A stretch of DNA of 64,000 nt. Source: Streptomyces purpureus (GTDB lineage: Bacteria; Actinomycetota; Actinomycetes; Streptomycetales; Streptomycetaceae). The stretch spans positions 22,162 to 86,161 of the forward strand of contig NZ_BMQQ01000006.1 in assembly GCF_014648195.1 (NCBI RefSeq). Reading direction: 5' to 3'. The notes beneath the pieces are model-generated. The model had not been told where the DNA came from. It did no database searches and saw only the letters and a list, made by a program, of their open reading frames with translations. Shown here in pieces: positions 46,394 through 54,678 of the stretch; position 1 is the stretch's first letter; the number at the start of each line of letters is the position of its first letter. A program made the position numbers and the translations under genes.

Positions 46394-47115
46394 CGCGCGC
46401 CGGGGCGGGGCCGGCTGCCGCCGGGGGCACGGGTCCGAGGCCGGGCTGGGGCCGTACGAACACGGGCCGGCCCGGTCGCCCGGGTCCGGCCAGGCCGGCC
46501 TAGGCCGGCGTCGGGCCGTCCGGGGCGACCGGGCCGGGGCCCAGGGCTACCAGCCCGCCGACCCGGCGGATGCCGCGTGATCGTGAACCGATCCGGGCGG
46601 CCGGGGTGACGTCGGACGGAGCCCGCCGGCCGAGCCCCGGCGACGCTTCGCCGCGACGCGGCGGAGGCGGGCAACTGGCCCGCCGATCCGGCCGACGCCG
46701 GGCCGACCTGGGCGACCGGGCTGGGGCCGTACGAACACGGGCCGACCCGGGCGACGCCGGACCGCCGGACCGGCCGACGCCGGCGTCGGGCCGACCGGGC
46801 CGGGGCAGGCCGGGGCCGATCCGGGCGGCGTCGGACCGGCCGACGCCGGGCCGACCTGGGCGACCGGGCTGGGGCCGTACGAACACGGGCCGACCCGGGC
46901 GACGCCGGACCGCCGGACCGGCCGACGCCGGCGTCGGGCCGACCGGGCCGGGGCAGGTCGGGCCTGGCTGACGTGTGGCCGACCGCCTGACCGGCCTTGG
47001 CGGTCGGGCCGCCTCGGGCAACCGGCCCGCCGACCCGGCCGACCTCGGGCAACCGGCCCGCCGGACCGGTCGGCGTCGGCCGAGCCGGTCCCGGCCCCGC
47101 GGGCCTCCGTCGGCG
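46394..47115. repeat. 722-bp non-coding repeat region with 122-bp perfect duplication
   Basis: Extremely GC-rich gap between cysM and the convergent PemK-like gene. Bases 46688-46809 recur exactly at 46836-46957 (122 bp, offset 148). A 26-bp piece, GGGCTGGGGCCGTACGAACACGGGCC, is also present a third time at about 46443-46468. GGGCAACCGGCCCGCCG occurs twice near 47018 and 47048. The segment is rich in GGCCGACGCCGG-type short words. Long frames through it are composition artefacts. Confidence 0.92.
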
Positions 47116-47577
47116 CTACGACGCCAGGTGGCGGACCTGGTCCCAGACCACCGGGTCCACCACGCCGACCCGTCGGCGGAACTCCCACACCGGGATCTCC
47201 CGCAGCTCGTCCGTCTCCAGGAAGCTCGGGCGGCCGTGCGCATCACCCACGGATCCCGGCGGCAGCGCCAGCACCCCCGGCCGCTCGTCGTGGTACTTGC
47301 TGGTGATCTTGACGACCACGGCGTCGTCACCTCGTACCGCGAGGACCAGGCACGGCCGGTCCTTGGAGCCGGGGCGGTCCTCGTAGGGCACGTCCGCCCA
47401 CCAGATCTCACCCGCCCGGGGCAACCGGCCGCGCACCCGCGGCGGCACGCCCGGCCGGGCCGGGGGGCGCGTACGCCCCGGCGGGCGCCGACCACCGCGC
47501 CGCCACCCGTCGGCCACCGCCACGACGAGCGCGAGCACCACAACCGCGACCAGCGCCGGCCACCAGGACGTGTCCAT
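47116..47577 (-). CDS. Membrane-anchored PemK/MazF-like protein
   Basis: 153 aa: one N-terminal transmembrane helix (about 5-21), an Arg/Pro-rich linker, and a PemK/MazF-type domain (about 50-150) starting GEIWWADVPYEDRPGSKDRPCLVL. MazF/PemK proteins are mRNA interferases, but no antitoxin gene adjoins it and the membrane anchor is unusual for a free toxin. The start at ATG 47577 has a weak ribosome site; a longer frame exists. Divergent from the MBL-fold gene. Confidence 0.85.
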   Translation of the reverse strand: MDTSWWPALVAVVVLALVVAVADGWRRGGRRPPGRTRPPARPGVPPRVRGRLPRAGEIWWADVPYEDRPGSKDRPCLVLAVRGDDAVVVKITSKYHDERPGVLALPPGSVGDAHGRPSFLETDELREIPVWEFRRRVGVVDPVVWDQVRHLAS

Positions 47578-47788
47578 AGCCCCAGACGTTACCGGCGCCG
47601 CCCCCGCGGCGCCCGCGCCCCCCTCGGCCGTGCCGCCGTCCATCCGAACCGGTGACAGAGCCCGTGAGTTCGCCCACAACAGGCCCCCACGGAGGAGCGA
47701 CCCGCCCGCCCGCACCTTACGCTCGACAAACCGCACGACCTCCCCACTCAGCGACCTTTCCGCTCCCGTCCACGGAGGTTCACGCTCC

Positions 47789-48541
47789 ATGAAGCTCACC
47801 GTCGTCGGCTGCTCCGGCTCGTTCCCGTCCGCGGAATCGGCCTGCTCGAGCTACCTCGTAGAGGCCGACGGCTTCCGGCTGCTCCTCGACATGGGCAACG
47901 GCGCCCTCGGCGAGCTGCAGCGCCACATCGGTCTGTACGACCTCGACGCCATCTTCCTCAGCCACCTCCACGCCGACCACTGCATCGACATGTGCGGCTA
48001 CTTCGTGGCCCGCTACTACCGCCACGAGGGCGGCCGCTGCCCCGCGCTCCCCGTGTACGCGCCGGAGGGCGCCGAGCAGCGGCTGACCACGGCGTACGCG
48101 GACACGCCGTCGCCCACGTCGATGAGAGAGGTCTTCGACTTCCACACGCTCAAGCCGGGCTCGTTCGACCTCGGCCCGTTCCAGGTCCGCACGGAGCGGG
48201 TCGAGCACCCGGTCGAGGCGTACGGCATCCGGATCGAGCACGGCGGGAAGACGCTCACCTACTCGGGCGACACCGGCGTCTGCGAGTCGCTGCACCAGCT
48301 GGCCGACGGCGCCGACCTCTTCCTGTGCGAGGCGTCCTTCACGCACGGCAAGGAGGACATCCCGGCGCTCCACCTCAACGGCCGGGAGGCCGGCGCCCAC
48401 GCGCGGCGCGCGGAGGTGGGCCGGCTGGTGCTGACCCACATCCCGCCGTGGACGGACGGCGCCCAGAACCTGGCCGACGCGCGCGCCGTGTACGGCGGCC
48501 CGGCGGAGCTGGCGTACCCCGGCGCGGTCTACGAGCTCTGA
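47789..48541 (+). CDS. MBL-fold hydrolase, Rv1339-type cyclic-nucleotide phosphodiesterase
   Basis: 250-aa metallo-beta-lactamase-fold protein. Two-metal site His59-x-His61-x-Asp63-His64 (SHLHADH), with GDTG and a C-terminal HIPPW. The gene lies between cysM and rph as Rv1339 does in M. tuberculosis; that protein has been reported to hydrolyse cAMP. RNase Z-like activity is an alternative for this fold. GGAGG is 10 bp before ATG 47789. A 34-bp perfect palindrome terminates it. Confidence 0.9.
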   Translation: MKLTVVGCSGSFPSAESACSSYLVEADGFRLLLDMGNGALGELQRHIGLYDLDAIFLSHLHADHCIDMCGYFVARYYRHEGGRCPALPVYAPEGAEQRLTTAYADTPSPTSMREVFDFHTLKPGSFDLGPFQVRTERVEHPVEAYGIRIEHGGKTLTYSGDTGVCESLHQLADGADLFLCEASFTHGKEDIPALHLNGREAGAHARRAEVGRLVLTHIPPWTDGAQNLADARAVYGGPAELAYPGAVYEL

Positions 48542-48562
48542 CGCCGAGGCGGTAGAACGGCA

Positions 48563-48596
48563 CGAGGCCCCGGAACCGTACGGTTCCGGGGCCTCG
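48563..48596. terminator. Bidirectional terminator between MBL-fold gene and nagE2
   Basis: Perfect 34-bp palindrome with 17-bp arms (CGAGGCCCCGGAACCGT and its complement) followed by TTTC, placed between convergent genes. Confidence 0.92.
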
Positions 48597-48615
48597 TTTC
48601 GTTCCTGCCCAGGGC

Positions 48616-49878
48616 TTACGCCTTGGTGAGGTCCTCGACCTCCTCCTCGGGCTCGCGGCCCGGGGTGGGGAGGTCGAACTTGACGATGGCGAAGCGGAAG
48701 ACCACGTAGTAGACCGCCGCGAAGGCCAGACCGATCGGGATGATCATCCAGGGCTTGGTCGCCAGACCCCAGTTCAGGAAGTAGTCGATCGCGCCGGCCG
48801 AGAAGCTGAAGCCGTGGTGCACTCCGAGGGCCCAGGTCAGCGCCATCGAGACGGCGGTGAGGACCGCGTGGATCACGTACAGCACCGGGGCGATGAACAT
48901 GAACGCGAACTCGATCGGCTCGGTGATGCCGGTGACGAAGGAGGTCAGCGCCAGCGAGATCATCATGCCGCCGACGACCTTGCGGCGCTCGGGCCGGGCG
49001 CAGTGCGTGATGGCGAGGGCCGCGGCCGGCAGGGCGAACATCATGATCGGGAAGAAGCCCGACATGAACTGACCGGCGGTCGGGTCGCCGTGGAAGAAGC
49101 GGGGCAGGTCGCCGTGCCACATCGCACCGCTGGAGTCCTTGAAGGAGCCGATCTCCTGCCAGGCGACGGTGTTCACGAACTGGTGCATGCCGATCGGGAG
49201 CAGGCCGCGGTTGATGGCGCCGAAGATGCCCGCGCCGACCGCGCCGAGGCCGGTCATCCACTCACCGAAGTTGGTGATGACGTTGCCGATGGGCTCCCAG
49301 ACCAGACCGAAGACGACACCCATGATCGTGCCGACGAAGGCCATGATGATCGGGACGAGCCGGCGGCCGTTGAAGAAGCCGAGCCAGTCGACCAGCTTGG
49401 TGCGGTGGAACCGCTGCCATATGACGGCGGCCAGCAGACCCATGATGATGCCGCCGAAGACCTTGGGGTCGTTGTACGTCGCGGCGACGTCGACGCCCTT
49501 GTTCTCGGTGGTGTTGACGACCGCCTCGGTCACCGGGAACGCGGTCAGCACGTTCTTGTAGACCAGGAAGCCGACCAGCGCGGCGAGGGCGGTGGAGCCG
49601 TCGGCCTTCTTCGCGAAGCCGATCGCGATACCGACGCAGAACAGCAGGGGAAGGTTCGCGAAGACCGCGTCGCCGGCCGTGGCGAAGATCTTGGCGACCT
49701 TGTCCCAGCCGAGACCGTCCTTGCCGAAGGCGTCGTCCTGGCCGAGGCGGAGCAGAATACCCGCGGCAGGCAGCACGGCGATCGGCAGCTGCAGGCTGCG
49801 ACCGACCTTCTGCAGCCCCTGGAACAGGCCGGCCCCGCGCTTCTTCGCGGGCGCCGCCTGGGCGGTGGCCGTACTCAT
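48616..49878 (-). CDS. nagE2: PTS N-acetylglucosamine transporter, EIIC component NagE2
   Basis: 420 aa, about ten membrane helices; imports GlcNAc with phosphorylation by NagF (EIIB), Crr and HPr. Glucose-family EIIC signatures: KVGRSLQLPIAVLPAAGILLR and GITEPIEFAFMFIAP. No fused EIIB domain. GGAGGAAG precedes ATG 49878; the longer frame extends into the operator. nagE1, nagE2 and nagF adjoin as in S. coelicolor, where NagE2 is the main GlcNAc permease. Repressed by DasR through the double dre site upstream. Confidence 0.95.
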   Translation of the reverse strand: MSTATAQAAPAKKRGAGLFQGLQKVGRSLQLPIAVLPAAGILLRLGQDDAFGKDGLGWDKVAKIFATAGDAVFANLPLLFCVGIAIGFAKKADGSTALAALVGFLVYKNVLTAFPVTEAVVNTTENKGVDVAATYNDPKVFGGIIMGLLAAVIWQRFHRTKLVDWLGFFNGRRLVPIIMAFVGTIMGVVFGLVWEPIGNVITNFGEWMTGLGAVGAGIFGAINRGLLPIGMHQFVNTVAWQEIGSFKDSSGAMWHGDLPRFFHGDPTAGQFMSGFFPIMMFALPAAALAITHCARPERRKVVGGMMISLALTSFVTGITEPIEFAFMFIAPVLYVIHAVLTAVSMALTWALGVHHGFSFSAGAIDYFLNWGLATKPWMIIPIGLAFAAVYYVVFRFAIVKFDLPTPGREPEEEVEDLTKA

Positions 49879-49966
49879 CAACTTCCTCCAGTAGGCAAGG
49901 CGCCGCCAGAGGACATGGAAAGGGGGTGACGGCGGCGTCTTTAGAAGAACGCGGTGGACTGGACCG

Positions 49967-50000
49967 CGTGGTCTACACCAATGAGAGGTGTAGACCAGTT
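49967..50000 (-). promoter_or_regulatory. Double DasR operator (dre) upstream of nagE2
   Basis: Two dre-like 16-mers, CGTGGTCTACACCAAT (49967-49982) and AGAGGTGTAGACCAGT (49984-49999), match the consensus A(G/C)TGGTCTAGACCA(G/C)T. Together they make a perfect inverted repeat with 11-bp arms (TGGTCTACACC / GGTGTAGACCA) around 7 bp. The site lies about 90 bp before the nagE2 start. DasR releases dre on binding glucosamine-6-P or GlcNAc-6-P. Confidence 0.92.
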
Positions 50001-50069
50001 GTAGCACGTGAGACTTAGATAAGGAACCTGCGAATTCTGTGGCCTCAGACATAGCCGTAGATCAACGAC

Positions 50070-50104
50070 AAAAGGCCCCGGACCGTCAGGTCCGAGGGCC
50101 TTTT
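50070..50104 (-). terminator. Terminator of nagE1
   Basis: AAAAGGCCC.GGACC / GGTCC..GGGCCTTTT hairpin 32 bp after the nagE1 stop; a typical A/T-flanked terminator. Confidence 0.88.
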
Positions 50105-50135
50105 CCGCGCCTGGCGGGACCGCCCCGCGCGGGCG

Positions 50136-51449
50136 TCACGCCTTGATGTTGCCCTGCCGGATCTCTTCCTCGACCTCCGCCGGTTCGCGTCCCGGAGTCG
50201 GCAGATTGAACGCGGTGATCGCGAAACGGAAGATCACGTAATAGACGACGGCGAAGCCGAGGCCGATCGGAATGATCAGCCAGGGTTTGGTCGCCAGGCC
50301 CCAGTTGATCACGTAGTCGATCAGGCCGGCCGAGAAAGCGAATCCGTCCTTCACGCCGAACGCCCACGTCACGGCCATCGAAACACCCGTCAGGACCGCG
50401 TGGATCGCGTAGAGCAGCGGGGCGATGAAGAGGAACGAGTACTCGATCGGCTCGGTGATGCCGGTGACGAACGACGTCAGGGCGACCGAGAGCATCATGC
50501 CACCGACCTCCTTGCGCCGGTGCGGCCTGGCGCAGTGCGTGATGGCCAGGGCCGCGGCCGGCAGCGCGAACATCATGATCGGGAAGAAGCCGGTGAGGAA
50601 CTGACCGGCGTCCGGGTCGCCGGCGAAGAACCGGTTGATGTCGCCGTGCACCACCGTGCCGTCCGGCTTGGTGTACGTGCCGAACTGGAACCAGATCGGC
50701 ACGTTGAGGAACTGGTGCAGGCCAATGACGAGCAGCGCGCGATTGGCGACCCCGAAGATGCCCGATCCCCAGGCACCCAGCCCGACCAGCCAGTCGCTGA
50801 AGCTCTCCAGCGCCTCGCCGATCGGCGGCCAGATCCACAGGCAGAGCGCGGCGAAGGCGATCGCGACGAAGGCCATGATGATCGGGACGAGCCGGCGGCC
50901 GTTGAAGAAGCCGAGCCAGTCGACCAGCCTCACGCGGTGGTAGCGCTGCCAGAACCAGGCCGCCAGCAGGCCCATGACGATGCCGCCGAAGACCCCGGGG
51001 TTCTGGTACGTGTATCCGGCGAAGGCGTCCTCCGCCCCCAGGCAGCCGCCGCCGACGTCCCTCGTCCCCTCGGGGCAGTCCGTGGGGAACTGGCGCAGCA
51101 CGGTGTAGTAGACGAGGAAGCCGACAACGGCGGCCAGCGCGGTGGAGCCGTCCGCCTTCTTGGCCATGCCGATCGCGACGCCGACGCAGAACAGCAGGGG
51201 CAGCCCCAGACTCCCGTCGAGCAGTGCGGCACCGGCCCCGGCCATCACCTTGGCGACGTTGTCCCAGCCCAGACCGCCCTCGCCGAAGACGTCCGGCTGG
51301 CCCAGGCGGATGAGGATGCCGGCCGCCGGGAGGGCGGCGATGGGCAGCTGGAGGCTGCGGCCCATCTTCTGCAGCCCTTGGAAGAGGCCGTTCCACCATC
51401 TCCGCCGAGGCGCTGTGCTCGCCGGGGTCGCGGGACTGTCGGAACTCAT
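50136..51449 (-). CDS. nagE1: PTS N-acetylglucosamine transporter, EIIC paralogue NagE1
   Basis: 437 aa, close paralogue of NagE2 with the same EIIC motifs (KMGRSLQLPIAALPAAGIL, GITEPIEYSFLF). It differs by an extra loop with two cysteines (TDCPEGTRDVGGGCLG, about 125-140) and shorter outer loops elsewhere. In S. coelicolor NagE1 is not needed for GlcNAc uptake, so its substrate may differ. GGGAGG precedes ATG 51449. It shares a divergent promoter region and a dre site with nagF. Confidence 0.94.
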   Translation of the reverse strand: MSSDSPATPASTAPRRRWWNGLFQGLQKMGRSLQLPIAALPAAGILIRLGQPDVFGEGGLGWDNVAKVMAGAGAALLDGSLGLPLLFCVGVAIGMAKKADGSTALAAVVGFLVYYTVLRQFPTDCPEGTRDVGGGCLGAEDAFAGYTYQNPGVFGGIVMGLLAAWFWQRYHRVRLVDWLGFFNGRRLVPIIMAFVAIAFAALCLWIWPPIGEALESFSDWLVGLGAWGSGIFGVANRALLVIGLHQFLNVPIWFQFGTYTKPDGTVVHGDINRFFAGDPDAGQFLTGFFPIMMFALPAAALAITHCARPHRRKEVGGMMLSVALTSFVTGITEPIEYSFLFIAPLLYAIHAVLTGVSMAVTWAFGVKDGFAFSAGLIDYVINWGLATKPWLIIPIGLGFAVVYYVIFRFAITAFNLPTPGREPAEVEEEIRQGNIKA

Positions 51450-51490
51450 CGGCGTCCTCCCGGAACAAGCCACGTCTGGCTGTCGTTGCG

Positions 51491-51506
51491 ACTGGTGTAG
51501 ACCAGT
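51491..51506. promoter_or_regulatory. DasR operator (dre) between nagE1 and nagF
   Basis: ACTGGTGTAGACCAGT, 15 of 16 bases to the symmetric dre consensus, 42 bp before nagE1 and 177 bp before nagF. It probably represses both directions. TTGCGA on both sides of the site is a further short repeat. Confidence 0.93.
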
Positions 51507-51682
51507 TGCGATAGGCTCCCGGAGGTCACTCGCAGACAGAACTCCGGTGATCGTCATCATTGGTGACGGTCCGGAATACCGCTCGCGAAGATGGGCCAAC
51601 CGTGCGTTACCGTGACAAAGCGGTACACGGTCTGCCGAGACCGCGCTCGAGACTGCGCTTTGTGAAGGACAGGGAGACAGAC

Positions 51683-51916
51683 ATGGCCAGCAAGGCTGAG
51701 AAGATCGTCGCCGGGCTCGGCGGAATCGACAACATCGAAGAGGTCGAGGGCTGCATCACCCGCCTCCGCACCGAAGTCATCGACCCCAGCAAGGTCGACG
51801 AAGCCGCGCTCAAGGCCGCCGGCGCCCACGGCGTCGTCAAGATGGGCACCGCCATCCAGGTCGTCATCGGCACCGACGCCGCCCCCATCGCCGCCGACAT
51901 CGAAGACATGATGTGA
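51683..51916 (+). CDS. nagF: PTS N-acetylglucosamine-specific EIIB component
   Basis: 77-aa phosphotransferase EIIB domain; receives phosphate on Cys24 (EGCITRLRTEV) and passes it to GlcNAc imported by NagE. Free-standing EIIB, as in Streptomyces where EIIB and EIIC are split. ATG 51683 follows AGGGAG; the frame is open further upstream but without a ribosome site. Divergent from nagE1, DasR-controlled, and followed by a strong terminator. Confidence 0.95.
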   Translation: MASKAEKIVAGLGGIDNIEEVEGCITRLRTEVIDPSKVDEAALKAAGAHGVVKMGTAIQVVIGTDAAPIAADIEDMM

Positions 51917-51952
51917 CCGGCACACCCCAGACCTGAGCCTCCGCGCTCACCC

Positions 51953-51990
51953 GTGAGGGGCCCTTCCCAGCACCGGGAAGGGTCCCTCAC
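51953..51990 (+). terminator. Terminator of nagF
   Basis: 16-bp arms GTGAGGG.CCCTTCCC / GGGAAGGG.CCCTCAC with 6-nt loop. It ends 11 bp before the -10 of rph. Confidence 0.88.
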
Positions 51991-52013
51991 GCAACGCCGA
52001 CTACCCTCGTCCC

Positions 52014-52745
<732 letters not shown>

Positions 52746-52763
52746 CCACCACGGCAACCATCC

Positions 52764-52818
52764 GGACGCCACACGGCGTCCTTGGGGGCACGGGCGTACG
52801 GCACGAACCGTACGCCCG
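52764..52818 (+). terminator. Two hairpins after rph
   Basis: GGACGCC-acac-GGCGTCC (52764-52781) and CGGGCGTACGG-cacgaa-CCGTACGCCCG (52791-52818). Either may terminate rph or attenuate the following lipoprotein gene. Confidence 0.6.
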
Positions 52819-52846
52819 TCCGCATATCTGGGGAGGACCACGTTCC

Positions 52847-53233
52847 ATGCGCCGCCGTACCCGCACCGCCGCACTTACCCTCGTCGCCGCACTCACCCTG
52901 ACCGGAGCCGTCGGCTGCGGCGCCCTCGACAAGGCGATGGACTGCGTCCAGACCGCCGACGCGATAGCCACCAGCGTGGACAAGCTCCAGCAGGCCGCCT
53001 CCAGCGCCGCCGACGACCCGACCAAGCTCAACGAAGCCCTCGACGAGATCTCCACCGAGCTCGGCAACCTCCAGGACAAGACCGACAACGCCGATCTGTC
53101 CAAGGCCGTCGACGACCTCACCAAGGGCGTCGAGAACGTCCGTACATCCGTCAAGAACGGCGACACCACCCCCGACATCACACCCGTCACGGCCGCCGCC
53201 ACCGAGATCGGCAAGGTCTGCACTCCCGGATAA
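52847..53233 (+). CDS. Small exported lipoprotein, coiled-coil
   Basis: 128 aa. A signal peptide with lipobox-like AVGC (Cys24) is followed by a helical, probably coiled-coil body (LDKAMDCVQTADAIATSVDK...). No family recognised. GGGGAGG precedes ATG 52847. It lies between rph and rdgB, 8 bp before the rdgB start, so it shares a transcript with rdgB. Function unknown. Confidence 0.8.
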   Translation: MRRRTRTAALTLVAALTLTGAVGCGALDKAMDCVQTADAIATSVDKLQQAASSAADDPTKLNEALDEISTELGNLQDKTDNADLSKAVDDLTKGVENVRTSVKNGDTTPDITPVTAAATEIGKVCTPG

Positions 53234-53241
53234 TCGGAGGC

Positions 53242-53844
53242 ATGACCCGTCTGATCCTCGCCACCCGCAACGCCGGGAAAGTCACCGAACTGAGGGCCAT
53301 CCTCGCCGACGCGGGCCTGCCCCACGACCTCGTCGGCGCGGACGCCTACCCCGACATCCCCGACGTCAAGGAAACCGGCGTCACCTTCGCCGAGAACGCC
53401 CTGCTCAAGGCCCACGCCCTGGCGCAGGCCACCGGCCTGCCCGCGGTCGCCGACGACTCGGGCCTCTGCGTCGACGTCCTGAACGGCGCCCCCGGCATCT
53501 TCTCCGCCCGCTGGGCCGGCACCCACGGCGACGACCGGGCCAACCTGAACCTGCTGCTCGCCCAACTCTCCGACATCGACGCCCCCCACCGCGGCGCCCA
53601 CTTCTTCTGCGCGGCGGCCCTGGCCCTCCCCGACGGCACGGAACGCGTCGTCGAAGGCCGCCTCCGCGGCACCCTGCGCCACACCCCGAAGGGCACGAAC
53701 GGCTTCGGCTACGACCCGATCCTCCAGCCCGACGGCTACGAGGTGACCTGCGCCGAGCTGACCCCGCCGGAGAAGAACGCGATCAGCCACCGGGGCAAGG
53801 CGTTCCGGGAGCTGGTGCCGGTGGTGCGGGAGCTGCTGGGCTGA
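53242..53844 (+). CDS. rdgB: XTP/dITP diphosphatase (RdgB/HAM1)
   Basis: 200 aa; removes non-canonical purine nucleotides (ITP, dITP, XTP) from the pool. Family motifs: LATRNAGKVTEL (substrate loop), ADDSGLCVDVLNGAPGIFSARWAG (metal-binding acids) and GTNGFGYDPI. Complete. Next to rph, as in most actinobacteria. A perfect hairpin follows, then a tRNA-like fragment and two HNH genes. Confidence 0.96.
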   Translation: MTRLILATRNAGKVTELRAILADAGLPHDLVGADAYPDIPDVKETGVTFAENALLKAHALAQATGLPAVADDSGLCVDVLNGAPGIFSARWAGTHGDDRANLNLLLAQLSDIDAPHRGAHFFCAAALALPDGTERVVEGRLRGTLRHTPKGTNGFGYDPILQPDGYEVTCAELTPPEKNAISHRGKAFRELVPVVRELLG

Positions 53845-53855
53845 TCGGCGGACAG

Positions 53856-53893
53856 CGACGGTCTGGTTCGCGCTGCCGCGAACCAGACCGTCG
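53856..53893 (+). terminator. Terminator hairpin after rdgB
   Basis: Perfect 17-bp arms (CGACGGTCTGGTTCGCG and complement) with a 4-nt CTGC loop; no T-tract. Confidence 0.8.
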
Positions 53894-53901
53894 TATGTTG
53901 T

Positions 53902-53960
53902 GCGCCCGGTCGGATTCGAACCGACAAACACGACCACCTAAAGATCGCCGCTCAGCCCTT
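53902..53960 (-). other. tRNA-like 3' fragment
   Basis: On the minus strand the sequence has a complete T arm (GTCGG-TTCGAAT-CCGAC), a 5-nt variable region, and an anticodon-like arm (CGATC-TTTAGGT-GGTCG, anticodon UAG). The expected 5' half of the acceptor stem, which should pair with CGGGCGC, is not found, and the D arm is poor. UAG reads Leu, but Leu tRNAs have a long variable arm, absent here. So it is a degenerate tRNA or an attachment-site remnant rather than a working tRNA. Confidence 0.55.
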
Positions 53961-54026
53961 GGCGTACGGACGCGTGCGCCGTCCTTACTGTACTGGCCCG
54001 CATCCGGTGTTCGTCAGGGATATCGC

Positions 54027-54678
54027 TCAACCGCTCCGCCGTCGACCTCCGCGGCACCAGGTGTCGGTGATCGCATGGCAGTTGGGGCAGAGCAGCCGCA
54101 GGTTCTCGGCGCGGTCGTCCCCCCCAGTCGCCGTTGACGTGGTCCATCTCCAGGGCCATGGCCCTTCCGAGCCACTGGGGACCGAGCCCGCATCTCGCGC
54201 ATTGCTCAGGCACGCCGACTTCGCGCAGTGCACGACGGAGCAGGTGGGTCCCGGTCCGGCGCCGGCCATCATGGTGAACCAGGATCTCCTCCGGCCGCCT
54301 GGCGGTCGGACTCGGCTTCCCGCGCTGGTGCGCCCGGCCCGTGAAGTGTGCGATCGAGAGGCGGTCATCGGCGATCCCTCGACGCAGATTGGCGCGCTGT
54401 GCCCCGCTATCCGTACGACCCAGGCGATGCAGTACCTCCCTGAGGGAGAGCGACTCGGCGACTGCCTTCTGCAACGCGTCCGTGCTCGGGCGGGCTTGTC
54501 TGCCGAAAGGCCGGAGGTGGGAGACGTCGATGTCGAAGTGGGCGAATCGCCTCATGAGATAGCGAGGAAGGTTGCCGTAGGGGTCCGCGCCGAGGAAGGC
54601 GATGACCTCGTCGATGGTGGAGCTGTGCGCGGCAGCTTCGCTCAACCGCTCGTGGGTGTAGCGCACGCCGCCGGTCAT
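54027..54678 (-). pseudogene. HNH endonuclease gene, frameshifted at a 7-bp G run
   Basis: Paralogue of the upstream HNH gene. ATG 54678 overlaps that gene's stop (ATGA). Two helical repeats ending DIDVSHL and RLSIAHF are followed by CARCG and the start of the HNH (ALEMDHVNGDWG). At 54118-54124 (seven C on the plus strand) the frame is lost. One G fewer would restore DDRAENLRLLCPNCHAITDTW up to the stop at 54027, giving about 217 aa. As written, translation goes off frame to a stop near 53938. A real inactivation or a sequencing error. Confidence 0.8.

Noticed and set aside
53902..53960. Functional tRNA-Leu (UAG)
   Set aside because: No 5' acceptor strand, no proper D arm, and no long variable arm as Leu tRNAs need; kept only as a tRNA-like fragment.
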